Source of the DNA: Pristionchus mayeri
Taxonomy: Eukaryota > Nematoda > Chromadorea > Rhabditida > Neodiplogasteridae
Length of the DNA stretch: 64,000 nt
Assembly: GCA_036245805.1 (NCBI GenBank)
Contig: BTRK01000003.1
Span: forward strand, 6,944,001 to 7,008,000
Direction of reading: 5' to 3'
Each line of letters begins with the position of its first letter. Positions within the stretch are counted from its first letter, which is position 1. Positions 1 to 12,368 of the stretch are shown piece after piece. The notes under the pieces were generated by a model. The model saw nothing but the letters and a program-made list of their open reading frames with translations, was not told where the DNA came from and made no database searches. The translations under genes and the position numbers were made by a program.

Positions 1-122
1 TTGCCTGAATTGCGCACCCTAATATACATCGCTCTGAATATGCGTCTGAATCTAGATTCGTCGCATCGTCAACCAAGTATTGGCTTGAAAAACTCGCAAA
101 CATTCATTAGACTTGTCATATT

Positions 123-253
123 TAGGGTTCTCTGATTGGAAAATTTTTGTATCATTTTCAGATATGCTTTACGTGCACTATATATATGGCCTGTATATCG
201 TACGTGAAACATATATGAAAATGATACAAAAAAATTCCAATAAGAGAACCCTA
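123..253. mobile_element. hAT-type hairpin MITE, compact copy
   Basis: This 131-bp element begins TAGGGTTCTC and ends GAGAACCCTA, so its ends are inverted repeats, and its inner part also folds back (TGTTTCACGTGCACTATA-type arms). It is flanked by a perfect 8-bp direct repeat GTCATATT at 115-122 and 254-261. An 8-bp target duplication with a TAG/CTA tip is typical of the hAT superfamily. A second member at 18437-20421 carries a 1.8-kb insertion in its loop, so this copy is the empty-site form. Confidence 0.8.
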
Positions 254-261
254 GTCATATT

Positions 262-1221
262 GTACTTTTCCGTCGATTCCTCCAACGCTGCATATTCACA
301 CTCGGGGCTGTATAATTATGTTCATTGATGACAGATTAACTGATATAAATAAAATATGTTAACTTACAAGAAAGGTTCACCGTTAAATATTATTGTGTGT
401 TTCCTTGTGCTCGTTGTGCGTATGGCAGTTGACTTGTTGTAGCAGCTTATCGGTAGCAAAATAAAGAAGAGAAACGGAGAACCTAGAAAGAGATAAGGGG
501 GAAGAGAGAGAGGACTGACGAAGTCAGCCGAAAGCCGGGAACATACAGTATACACATTGCGTTGGCAGAGTAATCGTGGTGGGATATTTGTCATCCAAAT
601 ATTACGATAGAGTTAGGGAGTACGGGGGAGCAACTATATAACGGCGGGCAGACTTATTACTAAAAAAAAGGATATCTGACTTAGTTGCTTATTGTATTAT
701 TTATGATAATATACAACAAATATATTATTTTACCTACGGATTTGACCGATTAGAATGATAATGATAATATATTTCAACATCTACCAGTATTTCTGAACCT
801 GTAGTTGAGTGGTAATTCTCGGCCAGATAATGGTTTATGCAAGCGATGATTGTTTGGGTTGGCATCACTCATGCGCTTTGTCTCTCCAAATTATACAGTG
901 TTTACACGGTGACTAATATACATGATTGTTTTAGGTATTGAGAAACCATTCCATACGATTTTTTTTCTTCCAAAACAAAAAAAGTTGAGTTGTTTGTGAT
1001 TCCTTCTTTGAAGTCATGTTTCCCGCATTTTGATGCGCAATTGTTTTTTCTCTTAATTATATTTATGATTAAATTTATGAGAATTCATTTTTTTTGCAAT
1101 AATCTCATCTATTTCCAATCAGCACAATTGCTCAGCGTATCCCGGCGGCTTTCCATGGTTGGTTCTCATTCCTCTGTCATCCGGACTGAGAATCCGCACA
1201 CGCTCATCTTGAGAAGTCGAA
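262..1221. other. Intergenic, no gene seen
   Basis: The sequence is AT-rich and contains only short open frames without splice support or recognisable protein motifs. It would include the 3' untranslated region and terminator of the esterase gene that ends at 1222 on the minus strand, but I see no specific signal to place them. Confidence 0.5.
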
Positions 1222-4200
1222 TCATCTAGAAGATGTCGACCTTAAATTATCGATTGCTGACGAGGTTCACAAACTAGGGATGACTTCGCAAACCACGTGT
1301 ATTCCGCGCACTCTCTATTCCGGTGAGAGAATACGCAGATAATCATTTCCCACGGTGCCAGCCCTACTTTTGGGAAGGAACGGAAGTGTAAACAATTGGT
1401 AATGTGTAGTTTTCGTTTAAATGTCTTACCACAAATAACTACAAGAAAAAGAACTCCGAAAATGATGAAGACGTAGGGGAAGTAGCTGGAAATGGGAAAT
1501 AATCGAGTGAAATCAATAGAGTATACCTGGAATGCACGATAATCACAGGAATGAGTGCCTCGTTCTTCGCAGGATTTGCTTCGTCTTCGAGAATCAGATC
1601 ACGGAATCCTCCCTTTGCCTTGTCCCACTAAATACAGATTTGTTTTTCAAACTACGTCACAAAGGCAACATAGGCAAACAGTGCAACCACTGCAAGCGGT
1701 TTGCAAGCTTTCGAATATCGAGTGTATGCAAAATAATATGCTTACTAGATTTTCTTTGTAACTACACCTTGGCTCCCGCAGCTCTCGATCCCGTAATTAT
1801 TTTATCGATTTTGGGCGCTTTTCGAACCCAGAAGTCGACCGTCTCTTTCTCGTAGAAATCACGCAATTCCGGCATTCTGAATGCACCAGTCAATTACATT
1901 TCGAATAGCAGGAATTGTCCGATAAAATGAAAATGGTACCTGCCGGTTGTGAGATTCACTGCTATTGAAATGTATCGATCTCGTAGATTTGTCGGTTTCC
2001 AATCTGATAGCGCACCAGTAAATTACACCTATCACGAGAGAGGAAAACAGGTGCCTTCATTGTGCATGATTTATTACCAGACTGCAGATAACTATTGTTC
2101 AAAGATATACCAATATCAACGAGTGCATCTACCTGGCGAAGGCTCTCCAAATTTCGTAAAATTCAGGAAATATTGGGGGTAGAATTTAGCGATTTCCTGA
2201 ATCGTTCTAGGTTAGTTTAGGCAAAATGTGAATCGTTCTAGGTTAGTTTAGGCAACATCTTCCGATTCAGAAAATTGTGGCCATCCGATTACCTTTTCGT
2301 TCTCATCTCTATGAAATCCATGAATTCCCATTAGATACGATAGATCGTCAGTGTGCGTATTGTGAGTGGGTTGATCGTAAGAGTAGAGGAAAACCTCAAC
2401 ATTATTTACTGAATTTAAAGGAGTGCTCCTGGGAATGAATGTGATGGAGTCCCACCACGAAAATTCTGCGCTAGCAATGGGAAACGGTAACGATTTTACC
2501 CCTAGAATGAGCCGATGTGTATGTAGAATGAGTGAAATATAAAATAACCATACCCTACCCTGCGTTTTCAATGAACTTTGCGCGTATTTAAATAGGCCCA
2601 AAGGCGTCTGTGGAACTTCGGACAAAGTGATTCATGATCGGGTGACTGGCCTCTACGATATCCACGTTGTCACTATGAGTGACCGAACATTCCCCGGAGC
2701 ACCCCTTTACAGCTACTAGTCAAATAGCGTTAATTTAATACAAACGAGGAAAATCATGTGTTTTCACTACATTTCGTTGTGCCTGGCTATGGCAGGATGC
2801 ATAGAGATGCAAACATGTTGTGCAAACATTTCAGTTTTTGCAAATCCTCACTGCCCATCTTGTACTCTTACCTTCTTTTCCTTCTGCATCACTGCTTTCG
2901 CTGTAAGATATGTTGCCACATATATGGCCTGAGTTTCGGGAACGTGAGTCTGATCTAAAATGTCGTGTGGTCTGACGATAGTGGTCAACTAATCAAACGA
3001 GCATACATATCGAAATTTATGCACAAAATAGTATAATGGAAGCGCATGTTATTTAATAATCATTTAGCGATTAGGAGCAAATTCTCACTGGTCAACCCGA
3101 AGTCCGTTAAATTCGAGTAGATTTCATCCAATTCCACTGCATTCCGCGCACCAATCAGTGCGCCAGTTTTGCCTCTGGAATAGCATTTATGTCATGTGCC
3201 AAACATGTCATTTTGTGAACAAACGATGTGACATTCTCATCATTCTCGTATGTACTGACGAGAAGGGTATATCAATATTGGGAATTGGATGTACAAAAAG
3301 CTATGATTACCAGTTGTGTATTCCGTTCGCTAGAACTTACGGTTGTTCATATAACTTTTTTGGCAAGGTGTCCATTTCTCCCGTTGTAGATCCGATCATA
3401 ATGTTCGCATTCTGAAAGATCAATGGATTTCAATAAAATGATAATAATAATAATATAAATAATAACAACAATAATAATAAAAATAATAATAATAATAACA
3501 TAACAAATAATAACAATAACAGCTACCGGCGGATTCTTCAGTAAGTCGGGAGTGGTTCTGAAGGGGAAGAGAGGAGGGCGAAGGAGTACTCCCCCGAAGC
3601 AGCAGAGAGTGGAGATACTCTCCTGATTATAGTTCAGAGAGCGGGTCCCCATTACTTCATTTCACACACCGCGTGCAATGTCCATCGGCCGACCCCAAGT
3701 GTGTTAAATGAGGAAAACGCCATCCACATTTCGAAATCTATGCATAACTACTAGTACCGACCTCTTCCATCTTTCTCTGGATCGCCAGAAGTTCCTGACC
3801 GCTCTTCTTCTTCATACACTCAAGGGTTATTCTCTTCGAAATATTTGAGCACTGCAAATCATTATATTAATTAGATTATATTAATTAATGAATTGTAAAC
3901 CAAACCCCTGCTCTTTTGATCATTTCCTTAGACAAATTCTCATTCTTCTCTGGTTCATCAAAAAATAATCCCGCGGACATCATAATGAACTGATGGACGG
4001 GGACTTGGCTGAATTAATCTTTTATTTGTCTACGCGTGGAGCAATGGTCTGACTCTCCTCATATCACACACTATCTCGCTGGGTAGAGAAAGCGAGATAG
4101 CATGAGATTTGGAGAGAGTCAGACGATACTCTATACGTGACATAATACCATCCCAGTTTCATCAAAAATGGCAAACAATCAGGAGTATTCGTTTATACAA

Positions 4201-6124
4201 TTTATCACGCTAAATCAAGATAGTTACGAAGACACATACATTTGTCTAACAGGCGAAAAGCCGAGCATGATAGTGAGACCGCCGCCGAAAGAATGTCCCA
4301 TGAGAGTGAGAGCATCTGCTAAGGAGACATTCTTTCTTTAGTTTGATGAGTCTAATTTCCACCATTCTGGATGATGGTCAGACTAGGGGGTAAAATTGAA
4401 TCGTTAAATATATAAATATGTTTAGCTTTCAAGCTAATTTTGACTCTTACTCTCTGCATTAATTTCACTATTCATTGCACGTATTCTTCCCCCACTCCAA
4501 CTTTCCCTGCCAGAGGAGAAAAAAGGGAAAGATGAGTTGCACGCACCCTTGTCTCCCCCGAATGAAGCTGCCTCTTTGTTGATGTATTTTAGGGCATGTA
4601 GGGCATCTGAACATGCATTTATAGATCCCCGAGACCACATGATCATCTCGTTTCTCCTAGCCCATGATTTGATAAATAGTTAACATACAATAATTCTAAT
4701 TTAAATACCGTAAACGCCGAGGTTGCTCGGGATCAACTCCTGGTCGTCACCAAGGGTGAATTGGCCAGTGAAACCGAGTCGAAAGGCCGGAATGACGAGC
4801 ATTACTCCTGAAAGTGAACGCGGTGATAAATGAAAGTGGTGCCTGGTACTTCGATTTGTGGATTCATTTTTTTCGTGGCTAATTTTGCTAATGCTTTCTT
4901 TTCTAAAATATACTCGAAAAGGGTTTGGTATCCCAAAATATGGGGTCTGAACGCCTGGGAAGGCTTGTTGAACTAAAACACGGTACCATTTGCGGCATAA
5001 GTCTCGATGAGTGTCTCGTCATCATAGTACGTGGCCGAGTCATACATCATGGCTCCTCCGTGCAAGAACACGACGATCGGGCACTTATTTTGAGCCTGAA
5101 TTGCAAAGATTCTAAGAATGGGTTATGTCAAGGTATATTTAACGGTGGTAATTACATCAAACATTCAAATACTAAAATTTGGCAAATGATCCACAAATTA
5201 CAATCACTGCGGAGGAAAGCGAATGACTTACTGAGCACTCTCCATGCATGAATATGTTCAGGTAGAGACAGTCCTCGTCCACCCACTGAAATGATTGATT
5301 CGCAGATTATTTCACAAGAAATTGTATGGTTTTAGTCAGTCGTTTGGATTAGTCGTTTGCGGAGCTCCGCAAGATTTATGTAATGTCTGATCCTCATTTT
5401 TAGTACTGTATGACCATTGTGACCGGTGAGAGATCGCGAATAAAACGTCATTCCTGGCAAAGCTATTGGACTTTCGTGGTACAAACATATTCCGCGGCGT
5501 TTCAGTTTTAGAAGGATAATTATACCACCGGTAGAGATGGGTTACCCAAAAACAACTCTCGCAAATCTGCGTCTCACAATATAATTATCTGTCACATCTA
5601 GCATGCATCTTATGTTTTGCCAAGAATTCTCTCATCAGAAGGAGTGACAGGAAGAAATCTCACAGGTTGTGGACTCTTCGTAGTGGTCGAGTTGCTCATG
5701 CATGCTGCAGAATACTTCCTCCCATCTATTACTCCCTCCCACTTTTGAGGTTCAATGGGCAGTTGCCATCGAAGATCGCCAATGGGGGGAGAGGCGAAGG
5801 GAACCGACTGAAATTGGCAATTTGTTTACACTTTTGAGTTGTCAAACTTTAAAACTGACTAGAACTAATTTGAATTACATTTTTAAAAGGCACGCACAAA
5901 ATAAAACGCATGTAATTAATGAAAAAAAAACCTTGAACACGCGAACTCGTGTTCCATTGGAGGAGGTTGCTTCGTAACCTGAATATATTATAATTCATTG
6001 AATTCAAGGAAAACAAAGGTGACAGCTCACCCTGAATCGATCCGTAGCTTGACTTCACTATCAAGTCATCTTGGGCAAGCGACGCGCCTATCAAGACAAT
6101 CGAAACGAGAAATCGATCTATCAT
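1222..6124 (-). CDS. Membrane-anchored type-B carboxylesterase, 21 exons, 580 aa
   Basis: Predicted alpha/beta-hydrolase of the carboxylesterase/cholinesterase family, acting on ester substrates at the cell surface. Exons 5'->3': 6124-6031, 5978-5932, 5807-5664, 5285-5232, 5095-4987, 4807-4709, 4606-4547, 4315-4240, 4008-3906, 3851-3762, 3622-3527, 3411-3341, 3174-3089, 2954-2872, 2394-2293, 2196-2133, 2003-1940, 1876-1768, 1627-1527, 1485-1430, 1256-1222. All junction phases match and the total is 1743 nt. A signal peptide (residues 1-16) precedes family motifs PFASPPIGDLRW, EDCLYLNIF and FLHGGA (oxyanion hole). Nucleophile elbow is GHSFGG (Ser about 211), acid is in STTGEMD (Glu about 336), base is in THTDDLSYL (His about 418). 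A hydrophobic segment (about 552-569) and an 11-residue tail form a C-terminal anchor. The elbow differs from the usual GESAGG. An intron near 2.4-2.9 kb contains a MITE. The acceptor before 2394 (TTGAG) is weak. The family call is firm; the substrate is unknown. Confidence 0.93.
2415..2710. mobile_element. TTAA-flanked MITE, family 2 copy i
   Basis: The left end is TTAAAGGAGTGCTCCTGGG and the right end reads CCCCGGAGCACCCCTTTAC, so the termini are inverted and the right TTAA has decayed to TTAC. Internal sequence (CCCACCACGAAAATTCTGCG) is shared with the copies at 17052-17354, 48503-48755 and 60392-60682. It sits in an esterase intron, ending about 20 bp upstream of the exon that encodes the catalytic histidine. 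Confidence 0.85.
3428..3515. repeat. AAT trinucleotide microsatellite
   Basis: An imperfect AAT/AAC run lies in the esterase intron between the exons at 3527-3622 and 3341-3411. It is simple sequence with no coding value. Confidence 0.85.
4039..4130. mobile_element. GAGAGTCAGAC hairpin MITE (Mutator-like)
   Basis: The arms AGCAATGGTCTGACTCTC and GAGAGAGTCAGACGATACT are inverted and the middle folds back (ACTATCTCGCT / AGCGAGATAG). Flanks CTACGCGTG and CTATACGTG agree at 7 of 9 positions, compatible with an old 9-bp target duplication. Related copies lie at 16601-16690, 35076-35161 and 48254-48345. It is in an esterase intron. Confidence 0.65.
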
Positions 6125-7957
6125 TCTAAAATATTGATTGATTATAGTAAAAGTGGGAAGAATGCGCAACAAGCAGAATCGTATTTGAACCGACAGAGTA
6201 TGGGGAAATGAGGAGTGAGCATTCATTTCTTATCAGTCGACCGAGTGACTGTGCATGCTGTCCCGTTGTGTGCATTGTTCGTACGTGTGTGGAGATAAAA
6301 TCGTTAGTAGTGCCACCTGCAAACGTCAACCTGAAATAATTCGAAAGTTCATTTGTCTGATTGGCGGACCACTCCAAACTGTCGAATATTATGGCATTCA
6401 AAGTGTGAAAATCCCCCGATTCACTGTTTTTCTTTTGAGAATATCACGTCCAGGGTGCTATTTTTCATAACTAACGTCGCCCTCAAGCGTCGCAAAATCG
6501 ATGCGTCCCTATTTTCGATCTTTCGCTAATTGAGATGTTCGATTTTGCTAATCAAATTCACAAAATTCGTGTGTCAGAAGCGTAGTTACTGTGGCAGTAG
6601 GCGATCAACGGATACAAACCAATCCCATTGTTGTTATTATGCCCGCAATGCCTCTCTCCTAGATAGCGAACAACGATACCTCTCAATTAATTCCGTGCCC
6701 TCTCTCGTCGTTATTCGGCATGTATAGAGAGAGTGCAGAACAAACATACTATTGCCCGAATTTTGAATTCTACTGCCCATGATAATCCCCCCTCATTAAT
6801 AACAATGTGAATCTAATTTCCCCATTAAAGACTAACCAGGATTCAAAGGTCAAAAGCCAGAGATACGTCAAACAGTGTTATTACTCTTGGAAGTCTTCGA
6901 CTATAGTCGTCCCCCATACTTCGCGTGAGAGCACCTTATTTAGCTCTATTTTCGCCTCTTACGTCAATGGAGAGGAGTGTTTCCTCGCACCAAACAATCT
7001 TTAGTACTGCTCCCCAAACTAGGAAGGAATCCGTGTCATTCGCAAAATGAATTCATACTCAGTGATAGATGACGAATATGCATTTTATTTCACTCAATTT
7101 CTCTCCAGTCCGACATCGAACTTTTCACAGTACTAGCTCCGTACTGTGGATATTAATAGTATTATTCGCTATTTGACCTACATTTTTTTTTCGCTGAATC
7201 GCCCTCCAAGTCTTACAATTTCCAATAATCCCTTGCAGCTTGTTCGATCTTCACTCGGACAATCATTCTGCTACATGTAATAACCAAAAAGAGTTTGTAT
7301 TCAAGAAGGTGCGGAAGCTACTCAATGCAGTAAACAATACTTCTATCATATTGTAAAAATATCAAAACAATCCTACCGTAGTGAGATTTACCTAGTGAGA
7401 TTCGTTGTAGGTACTACTCTCTGTGATCAACAACAACAATGCGTTGTCACGATCTCCCCGTGGCTCAACCAACAATATCAGGGAAGATTTACATTGATCT
7501 TGACCATCGTTGATCTCAACATATTGATTCGGCAGCGAAAAGGAATGATACTAGAGTGACTCCAGCAATTGAGAATCGCGAATCAGAGATCAAGATTAAA
7601 GATCAAAGATCAACTAAATTTCAGATCCAATAAGCGATATGTCTCTCGTGCAAGAACCCCGACGATCATCGTCTCGTATGGCTCAATCATCAGTCTCAGG
7701 CGAGTTTTATTTTGATTTTGATCATAGTATCGCTATTTTTCACTTTACAAAAGTAAAGCGGGTGATCATCTCTTCATTTCCCACTGTCGAACGCACGGAC
7801 GGCGAAAGAGTGTTGGAAATGAAGACACTGTTACTCAAATTGCGAACTCTACATCCAGTGTGTGCTTGTGTGTATAGAAGAAAGATATGACTCTACATTC
7901 AGCGTCCCGACTGAAACTAGTGGGGAACTGGCAGAAGGAGAAAAGTCATTTCTTGCC
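6125..7957. other. Intergenic, no gene seen
   Basis: This stretch lies upstream of the minus-strand esterase and so should hold its promoter. I see no convincing exon, repeat family or RNA gene. Two loosely similar segments near 7440-7510 and 7660-7735 contain a GATC-rich motif, too diverged to class. Confidence 0.4.
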
Positions 7958-8258
7958 TTAAAGGGACCTGGCACTCTTAGAACATTGACGCTCATATGAA
8001 ATCTATCACCTTTCCGATCATTTTTGCAAAAAAAAATAAAAATAAAAATTAATTGTTAAGTGAAGAATGAAGATCAAAGTTCAAGACCGGAGCCGCGTTC
8101 TAGACTGGGTGCAGAAACTGCGGAAAGTTGAGGCGCACGCTCGCTCTACACCAATTTTCCGTATTTCCTTTTTTACCGTATTTTCATCGATTTTTTGTGT
8201 AGTTTCAAGTTTTTCCATTACCCATATTTATCGAACACACAATATCTGATTCAGCATC

Positions 8259-11239
8259 ATGGAATTAGCGAGATATAAACGGTGTTTCTTGTGCAACGAA
8301 GTTGCGCTATGGACCAAACGATTTCCCCCCGCTAGTCGTCCTGTTAAACAGAGGGAATGGGTTCTACGATTGAACAAAGATGATGAGGAGACGGCGGATC
8401 TGCTCAACAAGCATCGACAGAAAAAAGATCCCCGATGGTGTGAACGCCATTTCGACAAGCAGATCGACGACCTTCCCATTGACGTGAGTTCCCCTACCTT
8501 TACTGCCTGCTATCTAGTATAAATGCAACAAGATTCATTCACAATGTGGGCTTCCAGCATAGAGCTGTTCCCGCAAGATCTCTCACTCTCCCTACCGTAC
8601 CCCTTCGAACCACGAGGCCAGCTGACCTCCATCCCAAGGCAGAACACAACTCTCGGTTGCATGAATCAGCATCATGGCATGAGCGGGCGAGTCCTGTTCA
8701 ACAATATCCTTACCCACTTGGCCTTACTATCATTCGTTACTAAATATATCTCAATCATCAGCTAGAGACATTCAGAGTGAGACGAGATCCCCTCGTGCTC
8801 CACTGTCGCCACTCTCATATGAGGACACTCTCAATGTCAGTCTTTATGCTATATTTTTCAGAAATTATATATTCTATTACTACAACGAGTATTGATATGA
8901 AAACAAATCACTGGAAAAACAATGTGATGATATACAAACGAAAAGAGAACAATGAAAAACGAAGAGAAAAAAATTCAGCCAGTTTGGTCGACCGCCTCCC
9001 TCTCCCTCAACGATTCAATCGATGTCGATTCCTGGAATGATACTGATGAAGTTGTGCCCAAGAAATTTAAAAGTGCTGTTTCCACAGCTACTATGACTAC
9101 AGTGGAACCCGAGGTTAGTGGGCTATGAGGGATACGCTAGAATAAATAGATTCTAGGATACGGAATATCGGTATTCCCAAGATAGCATGCATGAGGAGGA
9201 GGATCATGAGATTGATGAGGAAGAGGCCGAGAGTATTGATGTAGCCAGGCGCTATGGAATTATTGAGCATAGCTGCCTGATGCGCTTGTTTCAACGGTGT
9301 GAAGAGTGCGGGGCTCGGCTCGATCGAAGTCTAATCGAGACGAGGACAGAGGGTAGTGCGCTGATAGTGAACTACGATTGCCTGGAATGCAAGGCTAGCA
9401 TCAAATGGGAAGGACAGGAGAAGGTTGGGAGAGGGAAAAGCCAAGTATACTCGGCCAATCATTTCATTCCCATCGCATCTTTCATCACAGGCATGAGACC
9501 TGCGGTGAGGAAAAATACTATGAAAAAATCTAAACTAAAAACTTCAGAGATTGCATGATTGGGCGAATTTGCTAGGAATGGATATGTCGTCGGAAAGACA
9601 AATGCGGAAAGTAGTAAGCGAAATAGGGAGTGTTGCAATTGAGCGAGTGCACGAGGAGATGCAGGAAATAGTGCGGGAAGTAGCAGTGAACGCATCGGCG
9701 GTAAATAGGCAGCTATAAAGCATGATCATTAAATTGAGCGTTTAGGGTAAGGGGCTGCAAGTTTCAATAGATGGTCAGTTCGACTGCCCCGGCTTCACCT
9801 CGACGAATAATAAGGACACCGTAATTGATTGTCATACGAAACTGGCTTTGGCAGGAGTTGCGATGCATAAGAATATACCAGGGATAGGTATAAGGGATTG
9901 TGAATTCCGAAAAAATAATACCTATTCTAGATGGAATTTCGATTCGTATGGAGTCCGAGGGAGTAAAGAGAGCTCTGATTGAGCTTATCGATGCAGGGAT
10001 AGAGATAACGTGATCTAATGTTGTATTTAAGAGGAAAGACGTTGTATGCTCAGCACGCGAGTTGGTGACCAAAATTCAATGGTTAATAAGAAACTGCGAG
10101 AGGAGCCCAAGACTGCACATATTGAAGTACTCAATGATTGGTGGCACGTCCAGCGGCCGATAAGAAAAGAATGGTGGAAGGTTGGGACGAGAACATATAT
10201 TTCTTTAAAAAAATAATGACTATTTAGCTCGTAAAGGCCAATCCCGCACTCGCTTCAATTTATCAGAAGTTTTTTCAACCATCTATATTGCGTCCATAAT
10301 AAATACCCTCTATTGAAAGATCGAAAACGTGCACTAGAAGTAGTTAGGTCGTTCGTCATGCACATCCAGGGGAAGCATAAATGGAAAAAGGTGAACAAAT
10401 AGTGCGATAGCAATAAAATAATTCAATAATAGGGCGATGGCTTCGAAATTGTTACCAAGTGCGAGCATGGTAGACTAAAGAAGCTGAAGAAGGGCGAAAA
10501 GCGAGAGATACTGCTGGTTAGTCAATCTGAGAGACGGTATTCGAAATTATACCATTTTTCTCAGGCAAATTCGGATGAGCTCGAGTTGATTCGCACATTG
10601 GTCTTTGCGCCAAAGTTCGAAAAGGCCTTTTTGACTGCTGCCTCATTGATCGATACATCGATCAATGAGTGTTATCACTCACTGAGCTTGATGTATGCCC
10701 CGAAGATGCTAGCATGGTTAGTAAAACAATGGCCAAATAGATCAGCGTTAGGGTGTAATAACTGCAGCTCGCCCCCGTACTACAAGCTCAAAATGCTAGT
10801 ATCGATGCTACATTACAACGGCCTTATGCTCGATGACCTACTTGGGCAGAGAGCCGAAATAGGGAACACCGTTCTCAAGAGGAAAGGACGATTGGTGGGA
10901 GCAATCAAAAGAAAGAGAGGAGCGGGTACCCATGTTTGGAGGGGCGAGGTGAATAATTAGCATTCCCGAAATACAACTAAAATAAATTCCACATATATTT
11001 ATTTCCAGATATTGGCGGAGAGCTTGAAAGTGCGGGAGGAGCTAAGCGAGGCGCGTGAAATCGCGAGATTGGGAATCCCTGAGGACGATATGTTTGACGA
11101 GCTTGTGAACTGGTGGGATATGAAGGAGAAGGCAAAGCGAGAGTCGGGATACGACATGTATGAAGAAGAGCAATTGGACTTCGGGGATTCTAGCGAGGAC
11201 GAAGAATTTGAGGTTTCCCAGCGCAGTGTTGAAATCTAG
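8259..11239 (+). CDS. THAP-domain Kolobok-type transposase, about 755 aa, one frameshift
   Basis: Predicted DDE transposase of the Kolobok superfamily, or a domesticated relative, that binds element ends through an N-terminal THAP zinc finger. Exons: 8259-8483, 8558-8695 (weak donor), 8776-8835, 8979-9113, 9157-9504, 9548-9700, 9746-9887, 9931-10009, 10054-10180, 10228-10390, 10433-10516, 10565-10948, 11009-11239. The C2CH finger is C9-x2-C12...C61-x2-H64. An acidic stretch is followed by a C4 region (RCEECG, DCLECK) typical of nematode THAP/Kolobok proteins. Catalytic acids: Asp in VSIDGQFD (about 362), Asp in VGDQNSM (about 432), Glu in SINECYHSL (about 586), with the DWWHVQ and CEHG motifs between and the YAPK motif after. 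All phases agree except one extra T in the T6 run at 10270-10275, which shifts the frame inside the QKFFNHLYC motif; this is either a sequencing error or a disabling mutation. The C-terminus is acidic. Confidence 0.85.
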
Positions 11240-11366
11240 TTATTACTGTACCCGCAATTTGTTATATTTGTCAGTAAATAAAAAGAAGCATGTTATTGTC
11301 AATGTACACTTTTCGACCAACCCAGCTAATACTTTTTTTGTCTTCACAAAATCAACACTAGCCAAC

Positions 11367-11445
11367 CTATATGTCCTTGGCGAGACGTCCGACCTTGGTC
11401 ACGGGCATCCACTCCTTGTCTCCTTCCTTTCCTCCGCGTCCACCA
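11367..11445 (-). pseudogene. rps-2 N-terminal exon fragment
   Basis: Behind a good acceptor (CTTATGCAG) the exon reads [20 protein letters not shown], matching the end of the Gly/Arg-rich N-terminus and the start of the globular part of ribosomal protein uS5 (RPS2). The frame meets TAG at the point where the native gene would continue. It lies 3' of the two other rps-2 exons, so the exon order is permuted relative to the parent gene. It is not a functional gene. Confidence 0.8.
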
Positions 11446-11747
11446 CTGCATAAGAAAATATTTTTATGACACAAGGGAGAAAAACTTTTTCAAAATACTG
11501 CAATCGTATTTATATTTTTAACTCGCTCGAGGCACTTGTTATCAGGGTTTTAAAAAAGTATTCATTCGGGATAATATGGAATTTCTAGTCCCATTCGACG
11601 GTCTGGTACCTCGTGGTACTCCGTGATACATTCCTGGTACCGGTACTACTATGTGATACGTGTCTGGTACCGACATGCCGATTTCGTCCTAAATGGTACC
11701 AAAGCAGGAATGTTATGGTGCTGACGTGATAAAGAGCACCCACTCAC

Positions 11748-12025
11748 CGGGATCCGCCAATAAATCTTCAATAGCGACGAAGGCCTTGAAGCGGGTGCAG
11801 TATCCGGCTCTGCAATAACATAAATGTCGAGCATCGATATTGTTTGAAGTACACGAGTACAACAAACGTCCATGAACGCGCATTGTCAATTTTGCGTTAT
11901 GTCGGACCAGGCGATACATCTTTTTTCATCTATTCACAATATTACAAACCTGGTCTGCTTCTGGGCATGATCTTGAGACCCTCATCCTTCAGGTTGGAGC
12001 AGGAGTAGTCGATGATCTCGAACTC
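11748..12025 (-). pseudogene. rps-2 internal exons (two) with intact splice sites
   Basis: Exon A (12025-11950, acceptor ATCATTTCAG, donor CAG|GTTTGT) encodes EFEIIDYSCSNLKDEGLKIM. Exon B (11809-11748, acceptor TTATTGCAG, donor CCG|GTGAGT) encodes AGYCTRFKAFVAIED. Both match consecutive segments of RPS2 (family motifs EIIDFF, LKDEVLKIMP, AGQRTRFKAFVAIGD). After LKIMP about four bases are missing relative to the family, after which CAGAAGCAGACCAG continues in the native frame across the native exon junction. Introns are retained, so this is a copied genomic segment and not a retrocopy. Confidence 0.85.
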
Positions 12026-12051
12026 CTGAAATGATATAGGCACTGGGGCAC

Positions 12052-12262
12052 TTCTGCAGTATGTCGTACCAGAATGAGCGGGGTACGAATGAGGAGGAGG
12101 TATGATAGGATAGGGTATGACGGTATAGCTGAAGAGTACCATACGTTACGGTTAGTTAGTAATTTTAGTAAATAATTTTCGACCATCACCTATCCTATCC
12201 TGTCATACTTCCTCCTCATTCCTACTCCGCTCATTCTGGTACGACATAATGCAGAAATGCTG
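12052..12262. mobile_element. Hairpin repeat inside the captured-exon region
   Basis: TTCTGCAGTATGTCGTACCA at the left pairs with TGGTACGACATAATGCAGAA at the right, and the arms continue through ATGAGCGG.GTA and the ATAGGATAGG stretch. The arms are about 70 bp each around a loop of about 65 bp. It behaves like a short foldback MITE. No target duplication is obvious. Confidence 0.7.
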
Positions 12263-12368
12263 GCGCTGGTAATACGCCCTCGATAAAATAATTACTGAAA
12301 AGGATCCGGCGAAGTGTGCCTAAGAGAACAATGGGCCGTCATTTCCCTTCACGGCCCATTGTTCTCAC

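Noticed and set aside
7639..7890. 83-codon plus-strand frame
   Set aside because: Overlaps a loosely repeated GATC-rich stretch and has no consensus splice sites or motif.
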